From assembly GCA_002353835.1 (NCBI GenBank), contig DEKL01000029.1:34614-50767 (forward strand): 16,154 bases of DNA. Reading direction: 5' to 3'. A program made the translations under genes and the position numbers. This document shows positions 1 through 8,593 of this stretch, piece by piece; positions within the stretch are counted from its first letter, which is position 1; every line of letters starts with the position of its first letter. The notes beneath the pieces were generated by a model. That model was not told the DNA's origin, did not search any database, and saw nothing but the letters and a program-made list of their open reading frames with translations. Source of the stretch: Alphaproteobacteria bacterium UBA2723. Lineage in GTDB: Bacteria; Pseudomonadota; Alphaproteobacteria; RF32; CAG-239.

Positions 1-1478
1 AGTTTAAAATGATTTTTCTTCTCTTCCATTTTGCTAAAATCAAATCCCGCCGCATCAGAGGCATAAATCGTCGGTCTGTAATACTTTTCAAGAACTTTTA
101 TATTCGGCTGATGAATAATTGTTTTATCTTTGTTAAAGCGTTCATAAACATCATCCACATAAATAAGCTTAGGCAATTTTTCTAAAATAATTTTATTGAT
201 ATCCTCAACCGCATGCAGTCCTGCCTTTTCTCCATACACATCAACTTCACCTAACAAAAACCAATAATACGTTTCATGCGGATTAAACAAACTGAGTGTT
301 CCCCCATTAAAGCCGACAAAAGTATCACACGGTGTCATATTATTGATAACAAATTCCTGTGTTATCGGAATAATGCGTTTGGGTTTATAAAACGCATCAG
401 AATATATATCATGCCCCAAACATCCGGCATAAAAAAGCGTTTCCACCGCTAAAGCATACAACAATATGCGCATATTTTTAACCAACGAAAACAAGCCGGT
501 AACTGCTATCGGTAAAGCGAAATAATAAGCCTCATACCAGTAGTAAATATGCGGTGAAAAATAGAAAGCCCTCTGTAAAACAACCAACCAAAACAACCAA
601 CAATAAAAACGAAAATACCTGCTTTCTGATTTAAAACAAATAACCGAAAAAAATAAGGCTATCCCGATAATAATACGCCCCATATAAAACGGCCGGGAAA
701 TTCCGCTCTCGCCGATAAAATCAATCATCTTGCCGTTAAACAGGAAGTTCAAATAAAAATATTCCCTTAAACCGCCCGCAAAATAAAAATACCCCAAACC
801 GCTCACTGATAAAATAATCGGTAAGATTAAAGCCGTTACAAAGTCTTTGACGGCAATATTTTTTCGCCATATATCATAAATTGAAATCAACCCGATAACA
901 GGAAAATACAACAGCGCTTTTTGGCTGAATAAAAATGCCGTAAAAAATGCCAAGTAAGATATAATTAAGCTCTTGCGCTTTTTTTCTTTAAGATAAGAAA
1001 AGTAGTAATACACCCCGCAAGAAAGCATCGGAATCATCCAATTATCCGGCTTAAAATAAATATAATAGATATAGATGTTCGGCAACAATATGTAAATTAA
1101 TGTAACAAGTGCCGCCGTACGATTACTCAAGAAATCCGTTACTGTGCGATAAACAAAATAAAGCCCCCATAAAAAGAAGCAAAACGTCATAAAATCTGCC
1201 CAACCGATAATTTCAACATTTCGCTCCCAAAGGTAAACAAGCGGTATGGATACATACCACAATAACGGGTGATGATGCTCAAAAAAATCTATGTAAGGAA
1301 CCTTCCCGCTTGCCACCATAAAAGAAGCATACAGGTGTTCCATCACATCACCTTCAGGATATACAATATTAAAACAAACCAAACCGATACCGGCAATAAG
1401 TGTCAGCAACACCGCAAAAAAAAGCGCATCTAAAATACTAAAAATATTTTTTTCAGGATTCAACGCTCGGCTCGCCAT
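1..1478 (-). CDS. Membrane GT-C / GT39-like glycosyltransferase, partial (3' end outside window)
   Basis: 492 codons are open from the ATG at 1478 to the left edge, with no stop reached. The N-terminus is a short polar stretch and a first membrane helix at about residues 15-38. Next comes a loop with P41-E-G-D44 and H48, then G58-K-V-P-Y-I-D64-F-F-E-H-H-H-P71. This order, an acidic motif just after helix 1 and then G-x-x-P-Y-x-D-F-x-x-x-x-x-P, is typical of PMT_2/GT39-type GT-C enzymes that use polyprenyl-phosphate sugars. Many further hydrophobic segments follow, and a soluble C-terminal part starts near residue 370. The SD AGAGGA (1483-1488) lies 4 nt before the ATG, and malQ ends 14 nt upstream, so it is probably the fourth gene of the glycogen operon. 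Donor and acceptor cannot be read from the sequence; cell-envelope polysaccharide or lipid glycosylation is only an inference. The family call is fairly safe, the function open. Confidence 0.8.
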   Translation of the reverse strand, partial: MASRALNPEKNIFSILDALFFAVLLTLIAGIGLVCFNIVYPEGDVMEHLYASFMVASGKVPYIDFFEHHHPLLWYVSIPLVYLWERNVEIIGWADFMTFCFFLWGLYFVYRTVTDFLSNRTAALVTLIYILLPNIYIYYIYFKPDNWMIPMLSCGVYYYFSYLKEKKRKSLIISYLAFFTAFLFSQKALLYFPVIGLISIYDIWRKNIAVKDFVTALILPIILSVSGLGYFYFAGGLREYFYLNFLFNGKMIDFIGESGISRPFYMGRIIIGIALFFSVICFKSESRYFRFYCWLFWLVVLQRAFYFSPHIYYWYEAYYFALPIAVTGLFSLVKNMRILLYALAVETLFYAGCLGHDIYSDAFYKPKRIIPITQEFVINNMTPCDTFVGFNGGTLSLFNPHETYYWFLLGEVDVYGEKAGLHAVEDINKIILEKLPKLIYVDDVYERFNKDKTIIHQPNIKVLEKYYRPTIYASDAAGFDFSKMEEKKNHFK

Positions 1479-1492
1479 AATATCCTCTGGTA

Positions 1493-3631
1493 TTAGCGAT
1501 ATTTCTTCACAATATTGATATGACGCTGATAGGCATTACTGTCTTTCATATCTTCCAAATCTATAACCTGTTTGCTGCGCCAATTCGGATATTTATCAAC
1601 ATCCGTTCCCGGCAGATTTTGGATTTTTTCGGATTGGAAAATATCTTCCGGCATGAGCATAAATACCTCGCTTTTCGTCTTAGCCATATACGCATGCACA
1701 GCCTCATCCATCCCTTCCGGATAATTTTCGCCGTACATATAATCGCCGTGTCGTAAATTATCTTTCGGCCACACACCTTCTCTATCTAATGTATCTAAAA
1801 GCAAGCGACGTTCATGCTCGCGCCAGTGGTAAGCACGACGCATTTCTTCATCCGTATAAAGCCCCAAGCGGTGCATTGTATCTATTTCTCTGCCAAACCA
1901 CCATGCTTTAAGTGGCGGCATATCATGCGTACCGACGGAAGCAAAATATTTTTCTTCATATTCATCAGGCGTTTCCATGGTTCCGTTTTCATCTTTTCTT
2001 TCGCTCCATAGCACACCTAAGAGATATATACCGCGTTTTAATAAAGATTCGGTATAACCGGCTTCCACATTACCGATACACTCACCGACAACCACACATT
2101 TATTCAAATAACTTTCCAAGGCTAAAATATTCATCATATCCTCGGCATTATAGCGTATATATGTTCCTTCCTGACCGTCATCCGGAATAATAAATAAACG
2201 TGAAAGCCCCATAATATGATCAATTCTGACTGCACCGGCATATTTCATATTCGCCCGCAAAATACGTATAAAAGGCTTATAACACCGCTCTTTTAATTCC
2301 CGCGGATTAAACGCTCCTAATCCCCATTTTTGACCTGTCGGAAAATAATTATCCGGCGGAGCACCCGCACCGGAACGCTGAATATATAAATATCGATCAC
2401 TCCAAACTTCGGCACTGTCTTTAGAAACACCGACCGGCAAATCCCGATAAAGACCGATAACAAGTTTACGCTTATCTATCTCTTTTTTAACCAAACGTAA
2501 TTGTCTGTCCGCTTCAAACTGCAAAAACTTAAAGAAATCAACTTCTTTTTCATGCGCTTTGGCAAACGCATTAACACCGCTCCCCAACGCTGAGCCGAGT
2601 TCAATTTCTTCTGCTTTATCAAACCGACCGCCTCTTAAAAAGCGCTCATGTGCAATTGCTTGAAACACAGCCAAGCGCTGCAAATCTCCCTCGTCTTTAT
2701 CCTTAAATTCCGCAAATTCTTTGGCATACGCCGTATTACCTTTATTGATAAAGCGCTCATAAATAGCACGCAATGCTTTAATCTTAAGGTTATAAACTGC
2801 CGTATAATCAATATTTTCTTTTGCCTTAGCGGCATTAACGGCAGCAACATTTTTATCCCCTTTTTGGTATTCCGGAACATTTTCCACATCAATATATATC
2901 GGATTTAAGAATAACCGGCTGATAGAGGCATACGGACTGGCCGCCTCCGGATAATCATTAAGCAACACATTAAGCGGATTAAGCCCGATAACATCACCAC
3001 CGCTATCTGCCAATAATTCTACTGCCTGTTTCAAATCCGAAAAATCACCGACACCCCAGTTATGCTTGCTCTTTAATGAGTAAAGTTGCATGGCAAATCC
3101 GAATAATTTTTCTTTTCCTTTTTTATCCAAAGCATAACATTGTAACGGCGCAACCGCTAAAACCGAATGATATTCTCCCTTAATGGTCTTAACCTTAAGC
3201 TCATAATAATCCGGCTTAAGTTTGTTAAGAATTTTTGCTTCCAACCGAACATAAGCACTATGTCCGTCTTGTTTTTTCTCAGCAGGCTTAAACTCTACAT
3301 TTAATTTTAAAAAATCTTCCTGCCCCTCTTTGCTGTAAAAAACATCAACATTACTGCCGATTTCTTCTTCTCGTAAAACGATATCAAAACAGAGCTTATT
3401 TTCCCGACAAACATAAATTGCATCCATCGCTTTTTGCCAACGTCTTTTTTCCAAACGTTCCAAAGATTTTTCAATATCTTCATCACTCTTGGCACTATAT
3501 CCCATATCTTCTATTAAAAAGCGCAGTAAATCATCAGATGCCGTGCATTCTTTCACACCGCCGCCGGCCATATATGTATATGTGGTGCTGATGTTTAATT
3601 TTTCCGCTAAAGTTTTAATCAATTCGGACAT
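1493..3631 (-). CDS. malQ: 4-alpha-glucanotransferase (amylomaltase)
   Basis: Transfers alpha-1,4-glucan segments between maltodextrins and releases glucose, recycling short chains left by debranching; cytoplasmic. The 712 residues are close to the E. coli MalQ length. Residues 1 to about 150 are an N-terminal extension of the kind seen in the longer bacterial MalQ proteins, and the GH77 barrel fills the rest. Visible GH77 landmarks are A-S-P-Y (231-234), the nucleophile D471 in V-R-I-D-H, the acid/base E517 in V-V-G-E-C-I-G, and D570 in G-T-H-D-M-P. The usual GED after VV reads GEC, a small deviation. The ATG at 3631 is set by a perfect SD AGGAGG at 3637-3642 with a 5-nt spacer. That SD overlaps the glgX stop codon, so translation is likely coupled to glgX. 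Confidence 0.96.
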   Translation of the reverse strand: MSELIKTLAEKLNISTTYTYMAGGGVKECTASDDLLRFLIEDMGYSAKSDEDIEKSLERLEKRRWQKAMDAIYVCRENKLCFDIVLREEEIGSNVDVFYSKEGQEDFLKLNVEFKPAEKKQDGHSAYVRLEAKILNKLKPDYYELKVKTIKGEYHSVLAVAPLQCYALDKKGKEKLFGFAMQLYSLKSKHNWGVGDFSDLKQAVELLADSGGDVIGLNPLNVLLNDYPEAASPYASISRLFLNPIYIDVENVPEYQKGDKNVAAVNAAKAKENIDYTAVYNLKIKALRAIYERFINKGNTAYAKEFAEFKDKDEGDLQRLAVFQAIAHERFLRGGRFDKAEEIELGSALGSGVNAFAKAHEKEVDFFKFLQFEADRQLRLVKKEIDKRKLVIGLYRDLPVGVSKDSAEVWSDRYLYIQRSGAGAPPDNYFPTGQKWGLGAFNPRELKERCYKPFIRILRANMKYAGAVRIDHIMGLSRLFIIPDDGQEGTYIRYNAEDMMNILALESYLNKCVVVGECIGNVEAGYTESLLKRGIYLLGVLWSERKDENGTMETPDEYEEKYFASVGTHDMPPLKAWWFGREIDTMHRLGLYTDEEMRRAYHWREHERRLLLDTLDREGVWPKDNLRHGDYMYGENYPEGMDEAVHAYMAKTKSEVFMLMPEDIFQSEKIQNLPGTDVDKYPNWRSKQVIDLEDMKDSNAYQRHINIVKKYR

Positions 3632-3636
3632 AGCAA

Positions 3637-3642
3637 CCTCCT
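3637..3642 (-). promoter_or_regulatory. Ribosome binding site of malQ, overlapping the glgX stop
   Basis: On the minus strand the glgX stop TAG runs directly into the SD (TAGGAGG), followed by TTGCT and the malQ ATG. A ribosome ending on glgX is placed on the malQ initiation site, which favours translational coupling and a fixed ratio of the two enzymes. Confidence 0.8.
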
Positions 3643-5716
3643 ACTTTTTAATTTCAAAACACAAAACAGACCATGCCGGCACCCATATTTCCGCACCGGA
3701 AACCACTGCTGTTTCTTCAAAGTTTTCAGAACTGTCTAAAAGCAAATTCCATTTATAAGATTTTCTTAATGCCGGTAATTTCCACTTAGTATCACTACTG
3801 TTGGCATTCAGGATAACCATAAACATCTTCTCATGAGCCGCCACTATATAAGACAACGCGCGTCTGTTATTCTGTGACCAATCACTTTGCGAAAATTCCG
3901 TTCCTTTTTCCGTAAACCACGCCAAATCTTTAATACCCTGCTTCTGGTCAATAACAGCACCCGAGAAGAAATTTTTACGGCTGAAAATGCCCATCTTACG
4001 CCGCAATTTTATAAGATTTTTAATGTAGCGAATATTGCTGATTTTCTCAGCGGTAATAGCTTCCCATACCAAATAGGAAATAACATTATCCTGACAATAA
4101 GCATTATTGTTACCAAACTGTGTATTATCAAATTCATCACCGGCCAACATAATCGGTGTACCGAAAGAAAGGAACAATGTTGCAGCCATTGCTCTGCGCC
4201 GTAATTTACGATTTTCTAAAATCTGTTTATCGGTACTCATACCTTCAAAACCGGAATTATAACTCCAGTTGGCATCCGTTCCGTCATTATTATCTTCGCC
4301 GTTTGCTTGGTTATGCTTATGGTTATAACATGTCAAATCATTCAACGTCATACCGTCATGCACGGAAAGATAATTAACCGAACTCCATATTGTTCGTTTG
4401 CTTGGTCCGAAAATATCACTGGAACCGGAAATTCGGCTGGCCAATTCTCCGACCTGTCTGTCATCCCCGCGCCAAAATCTCCTGACCACATCACGGTATC
4501 TGTCATTCCATTCCATACATCCCGGCGGGAAAGCTCCTAACTGATATCCGCCGATACCGACATCCCATGGCTCAGCCACCATTTTAATCATCTGCAAAAC
4601 TTCGTCTTGTCGCATAGACATCAAGAACCCGCTACCCTGATTAAATTCTTGCTTAACACGTGCCAATGATGTAGCCAAATCAAGCCTGAACCCGTCAACA
4701 TGCATTTCTTCAACCATATAGCGTAAAGAGTCCATAACCAACGTTAACACGTATGGATTCTGCAGATTAAATGATGCGCCGCAACCGGTGCTGTCATAGT
4801 AATATCGCTTATTCGTTCCGTCTAATGTATAATAACTTTCATTATCAATACCGCGGTAGCAAAGTGTCGGTCCTAAATGATTTCCTTCCAAGGTATGATT
4901 ATAAACCATATCCAAAATAACTTCCAGACCGCTCTCATGAAACCGTTTAACCATAGCCTTGAAGTCATCCGGATTATCGCCGATAAGATAGCTCGGTTCA
5001 AAAGCAAAGAAACTTAAGGTTTCGTACCCCCAATAGTTTTTGCGTATTCCTTCACGACGATCCGACATAAACGCATTAACCGGCATTAACTCAACCGAAG
5101 TAACACCGAGCCACTTTAGGTAACCGACTATACTATGCGTTGCCAAGCCGACAAACTTACCACGTTTTGCATCTTCAACTTTCGGGTGCAGCTTCGTAAA
5201 GCCTTTAACGTGCAACTCATAAAAAACTGTCTTAGAGGCATCAACTTGTGGCGGTACATCATTACCCCAATCAAAATCACTATCGCCGACAACCACTGAC
5301 TTCGGCACATAAGGCGCACTGTCCAGTGTTGAAAAAGATAAGTCTTTATCGGGACTATCCACATCATAACCGTATAAAGCTTTATGACGAATAAGCCTGC
5401 CGACAGTTTTTTTGGCATACGGGTCTAACAGTAATTTATTCGGGTTAAATCTTTTTCCTTTCGCCGGATCATACGGACCGTAAACACGATATCCGTACGC
5501 TTGTCCCGGTTTTACGCCTTCAAGATAAATATGCCAGATATTATTTTCACGGACAGCCATTTCAAAACGAGCAGTTTCTTTAATACCCATTTTATCAAAC
5601 AGACATAATTCCACTCGTAACGCACCTGCCGAAAACAGCGCAAAATTAACGCCCCATTCATCAGGTGTTGCTCCCAGCGGATACGCTCTTCCGTCCCAAA
5701 CTTTAATATCCGGCAT
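3641..5716 (-). CDS. glgX: Glycogen debranching enzyme (GH13, isoamylase type)
   Basis: Hydrolyses alpha-1,6 branch points of glycogen, preferably outer chains already shortened by phosphorylase. From the ATG at 5716 it has 691 residues, slightly longer than E. coli GlgX. An N-terminal CBM48-like beta domain covers about residues 5-140 (start W-D-G-R-A-Y-P-L-G-A). The GH13 barrel follows with D-M-V-Y-N-H-T (269-275), nucleophile D346 in G-F-R-L-D-L-A, acid/base E382 in A-E-P-W-D, and D454 in S-V-H-D-G. A C-terminal beta domain ends the protein. An in-frame TTG at 5731 would add five residues, but the only good SD, AAGGGG at 5723-5728, lies inside that extension and 6 nt before the ATG, so I use the ATG. 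glgB ends 21 nt upstream, consistent with one transcript. Confidence 0.96.
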   Translation of the reverse strand: MPDIKVWDGRAYPLGATPDEWGVNFALFSAGALRVELCLFDKMGIKETARFEMAVRENNIWHIYLEGVKPGQAYGYRVYGPYDPAKGKRFNPNKLLLDPYAKKTVGRLIRHKALYGYDVDSPDKDLSFSTLDSAPYVPKSVVVGDSDFDWGNDVPPQVDASKTVFYELHVKGFTKLHPKVEDAKRGKFVGLATHSIVGYLKWLGVTSVELMPVNAFMSDRREGIRKNYWGYETLSFFAFEPSYLIGDNPDDFKAMVKRFHESGLEVILDMVYNHTLEGNHLGPTLCYRGIDNESYYTLDGTNKRYYYDSTGCGASFNLQNPYVLTLVMDSLRYMVEEMHVDGFRLDLATSLARVKQEFNQGSGFLMSMRQDEVLQMIKMVAEPWDVGIGGYQLGAFPPGCMEWNDRYRDVVRRFWRGDDRQVGELASRISGSSDIFGPSKRTIWSSVNYLSVHDGMTLNDLTCYNHKHNQANGEDNNDGTDANWSYNSGFEGMSTDKQILENRKLRRRAMAATLFLSFGTPIMLAGDEFDNTQFGNNNAYCQDNVISYLVWEAITAEKISNIRYIKNLIKLRRKMGIFSRKNFFSGAVIDQKQGIKDLAWFTEKGTEFSQSDWSQNNRRALSYIVAAHEKMFMVILNANSSDTKWKLPALRKSYKWNLLLDSSENFEETAVVSGAEIWVPAWSVLCFEIKK

Positions 5717-5737
5717 ATATAACCCCTTCAATAAAAA

Positions 5738-7945
5738 TTAGTATCTGATGTGTTTCAGCACAATCGTTGAAAGTGGCGGCAAAGTCAGCGTTATGGAATG
5801 CGGACGTCCGCAAATACTTTCATCATTGGCATAAAGTTCGCCCTCATTTTTAACACCGCTTCCCCAATAATTTTTATCATCACTGTTAAAAATTTCTTGG
5901 TATGCACCGCTATCCGGCACGCCGAGCTTAAAGTCATGTCTGACCACCGGTGTAAAGTTACAAACCACAATCATATAATTATTGTAATCATGTCCGCGGC
6001 GAATATAAGAAATAACGCTGTCATCTGCATTGGCATGGTCAATCCACTCAAAACCTTTATAGTCAAAATCTTCTTCATAGAAACAAGAATTACCTCTGTA
6101 CATCAGGTTCAAATCTCTGACACAATTTTGCGCACCTTTATACATCGGATATTGCAACAAATGCCATCTCAAACTTTCAGAAGAATTCCACTCCCAATCT
6201 TGTCCGAATTCACAACCCATAAACAAAAGTTTTTTACCCGGATGTGTCCACATAAAGCCATAGTATGCACGCAAGTTTGCAAACTTTTGCCACTCATCAC
6301 CCGGCATTTTGGAAAGCATGGAACCTTTACCATGCACCACCTCATCATGCGAAATTGGTAAGATAAAATTTTCATTGAAGGCATACAGCAAACCGAAAGT
6401 TAATTTACCATGTTCGTATTTACGATAAACCGCATCTTTGCTGATATAGGTTAAGGTATCATTCATCCAACCCATATTCCATTTATAACCGAAACCTAAA
6501 CCACCCATGGAAGTCGGACGAGATACCATCGGCCATGCCGTAGATTCTTCTGCACAAGTTAATGTTCCCGGACATGTACCGTAGCAAAGTTCATTCATCT
6601 TACGTAAAAAGGCGATTGCCTCCAAGTTTTCATTACCGCCGTAAATGTTCGGTATCCACTCGCCGTTTTTACGAGAATAGTCAAGATAGAGCATAGAAGC
6701 AACCGCATCAACTCTTAAGCCGTCAATATGATATTCTTTAAGCCAGTACAAAGCACTGCAACATAAAACATTGCTAACCTCGGTACGCCCGTAGTTATAA
6801 ATTTTTGTACCCCAGTCTTTATGCTCGCCTTTACGCGGGTCTGCATGCTCATACAAATGTGTTCCGTCAAATTCAACCAACCCGTGACCGTCTTTCGGGA
6901 AGTGTGCCGGAACCCAATCCATAATCACCCCGATATTAGCCTGGTGAAATTTATCAATCATATAACGAAAATCATCCGGTGTGCCGAAACGAGAGGTCGG
7001 AGCAAAAAGCCCTGTTACCTGATAGCCCCAAGATGCATCTAACGGATGTTCGCATAACGGTAAAAATTCAACGTGAGTAAATCCCATATTCATAACGTAT
7101 GGAACCAACGTATCCGCTAACTCGCGATAAGTCAAAAATTCACATCCGTCTTTACCTTTTCTGCGCCAAGAACCGGCATGTACTTCATAGATACTCATCG
7201 GTCTGTCAAAACTGTTATACGAAGCACGATATTGCATCCAGTCATTATCATTCCATGTATAGTGATTTAAGTCATAAACAATAGATGCTGTTTTTGGGCG
7301 AACTTCCGAATAAAACGCCATCGGATCACTCTTCGTTAAGATGTATCCTTCATGCGTTTTTATTTCATACTTATAGAGTTCACCTTCGCCGATATTCGGA
7401 ATAAAAATATCCCACACACCGCAGTTATAATGTTTGCGCATAACGTTGACACGACCATCCCAATTATTAAAACCGCCGACAACGGAAACACGTTTTGCAT
7501 TAGGTGCCCACACAGAAAAACCGACACCTTTCACTCCGTTAATTTCCATAACGTGTGCGCCGAGTTTTTTATACAAATCTAAATGATTTCCTTCTGCAAA
7601 AAGGTACTCGTCTATATCACCCAAAATAGATGGGAAAGAATAAATATCTTCCTCTTCATAAGTATGACCTTGGTCATTTGTAATCTTGAATTTATGTTTG
7701 AAGTTATCAGTATTAACCACACCCAAATTGATTTGGTAAAAACCGCGTCCGTCAAGCTTGGTCATCATCCCCAAAGATGTGCCGTCTCCTCTAAGCAATT
7801 CAATACTTTCCGTATGCGGTTTATATGCACGAATATAAACTTCCTTACTCCCCTTGTCGCGATGAATGCCCAACACAGCCATAACATTTTCATAATCGCC
7901 GTTAATAATGCATTCCATTTCATTTTTTGAAAGCAGATTTTTCAT
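5738..7945 (-). CDS. glgB: 1,4-alpha-glucan branching enzyme
   Basis: Cuts alpha-1,4 chains and re-attaches them through alpha-1,6 bonds to make glycogen branches. From the ATG at 7945 it has 735 residues, the usual GlgB length. Domains are an N1 module (about 1-110), a CBM48 module (about 130-225, with F-S-V-W-A-P-N-A), the GH13 barrel and a C-terminal beta domain ending L-T-L-P-P-L-S-T. The catalytic triad is complete: D413 in L-R-V-D-A-V-A-S-M, E466 in C-A-E-E-S-T and D534 in S-H-D-E-V-V-H-G-K. An in-frame ATG at 8029 would add 28 residues. I prefer 7945 because GGGAGG (7950-7955) lies 4 nt before it and because the region from this Met to V-L-G-I-H matches, in length, the recalled E. coli GlgB N-terminus up to V-L-G-M-H. 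It is the first gene of the glgB-glgX-malQ operon. Confidence 0.97.
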   Translation of the reverse strand: MKNLLSKNEMECIINGDYENVMAVLGIHRDKGSKEVYIRAYKPHTESIELLRGDGTSLGMMTKLDGRGFYQINLGVVNTDNFKHKFKITNDQGHTYEEEDIYSFPSILGDIDEYLFAEGNHLDLYKKLGAHVMEINGVKGVGFSVWAPNAKRVSVVGGFNNWDGRVNVMRKHYNCGVWDIFIPNIGEGELYKYEIKTHEGYILTKSDPMAFYSEVRPKTASIVYDLNHYTWNDNDWMQYRASYNSFDRPMSIYEVHAGSWRRKGKDGCEFLTYRELADTLVPYVMNMGFTHVEFLPLCEHPLDASWGYQVTGLFAPTSRFGTPDDFRYMIDKFHQANIGVIMDWVPAHFPKDGHGLVEFDGTHLYEHADPRKGEHKDWGTKIYNYGRTEVSNVLCCSALYWLKEYHIDGLRVDAVASMLYLDYSRKNGEWIPNIYGGNENLEAIAFLRKMNELCYGTCPGTLTCAEESTAWPMVSRPTSMGGLGFGYKWNMGWMNDTLTYISKDAVYRKYEHGKLTFGLLYAFNENFILPISHDEVVHGKGSMLSKMPGDEWQKFANLRAYYGFMWTHPGKKLLFMGCEFGQDWEWNSSESLRWHLLQYPMYKGAQNCVRDLNLMYRGNSCFYEEDFDYKGFEWIDHANADDSVISYIRRGHDYNNYMIVVCNFTPVVRHDFKLGVPDSGAYQEIFNSDDKNYWGSGVKNEGELYANDESICGRPHSITLTLPPLSTIVLKHIRY

Positions 7946-7949
7946 ATTT

Positions 7950-7955
7950 CCTCCC
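7950..7955 (-). promoter_or_regulatory. Ribosome binding site deciding the glgB start
   Basis: GGGAGG on the minus strand, 4 nt before the ATG at 7945. The competing in-frame ATG at 8029 has only a GGAG 10 nt upstream. The stronger core supports the shorter GlgB, although both sites could be used. Confidence 0.6.
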
Positions 7956-8029
7956 GTCGGGCCTAATATGGTAAATTCCTGCCCGTTTTGTTGATTTGCA
8001 ACAGTTGAATTTTTCACTGTGTTGGTCAT

Positions 8030-8527
8030 AACGATATAACTCCAAAATAAAACTAAAAAATAAGTAACATATTATGTATAAAGCAAAACAAAAAAAATGC
8101 AAGAAAATTGTCAAAAAAAATTCGTCCTTAACATAAGAATTTTCTTTTAAAAACAAAGGGCTCTGATTTAAAACATTTTTTAAAAAAGTTAAGCCGATTT
8201 TTTCTTTTTTTTGAATTTTTTTTACGAGAAAAAATAAAAAAATACTTTTTTTTGCACAATTTTTTTTCGTATTTTTTTTCATCATTTTTTACATCAAAAA
8301 AACACCGCAAAAAATGAAAAAAACATCCCTTAAAATTCTCACAACAAGATACGACATACGTCAATATTTTCAGCTGATTTAAACTATTTAAAAATAACTG
8401 TTTTTTACAAAATTCTGCAAATCATTTTTGCGTGAAAAAAAATTTTTTTACCCCCTCTTTTTTTAATTTTTTTTTAAACTATTTTAAATATAACAAACCC
8501 TAAAAAGCGAAATTTAAAACTTTCGTA
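8030..8527. other. Intergenic A/T-tract spacer between divergent transcription units
   Basis: Together with the presumed glgB leader (7946-8029) this is the longest gene-free stretch in the window. It is nearly all A and T, with many runs of 5-9 identical bases, especially at 8176-8320. Short open frames exist but encode only Lys/Phe/Ile/Asn-rich low-complexity peptides without ribosome sites, so I see no gene. It should contain the glgB promoter reading left and upstream sequence for the small gene at 8594. I see no RNA gene, repeat array or terminator with a GC stem. From about 8249 to 8311 the T- and A-tracts recur roughly every 11-14 bases, suggesting bent DNA. Confidence 0.6.
8071..8114 (-). 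promoter_or_regulatory. glgB: Possible glgB operon promoter region
   Basis: Minus-strand candidates are a perfect TTGACA at 8114-8109, a TTGCAT at 8102-8097, and a CATAAT (8076-8071) just after TTTATA (8082-8077). No pair has an ideal spacer: TTGCAT to CATAAT is 20 nt, and TTGACA has no -10 at 17 nt. The position fits, but the exact promoter is uncertain. Confidence 0.3.
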
Positions 8528-8555
8528 TTTACAAAATAAAAAAACGTTTTATACT
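8528..8555 (+). promoter_or_regulatory. Sigma-70-type promoter of the DUF2934 gene
   Basis: TTTACA (8528-8533), a 16-nt spacer and TATACT (8550-8555) are each one base from consensus. Transcription would start near 8562, giving a leader of about 30 nt before the ATG at 8594. It is the best-matching promoter in the window. Confidence 0.65.
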
Positions 8556-8593
8556 AACACTCGTTCAACAACAAAATTATTTGGAGATTTGAA

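Noticed and set aside
5798..6361. 187-codon plus-strand open frame antisense to glgB
   Set aside because: glgB on the other strand is a full-length enzyme with all catalytic motifs; the antisense frame has no domain and follows from codon constraints.
1493..8029. Looked for glgA, glgC or glgP remnants in the glycogen operon
   Set aside because: Genes abut with gaps of 9-21 nt and no pseudogene fragments fit between them.
8109..8114. Perfect minus-strand TTGACA as the glgB -35 box
   Set aside because: At 16-18 nt downstream there is only T-rich sequence with no -10 match, so I did not assign it as a defined promoter on its own.
7920..8285. Minus-strand open frame of 121 codons upstream of and overlapping glgB
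   Set aside because: Mostly Lys, Phe and Leu from homopolymer A/T runs, overlaps the glgB start in another frame, and has no convincing ribosome site.
8128..8364. Second minus-strand open frame in the A/T spacer
   Set aside because: Low-complexity K/F-rich translation that overlaps the previous false frame; expected from base composition.
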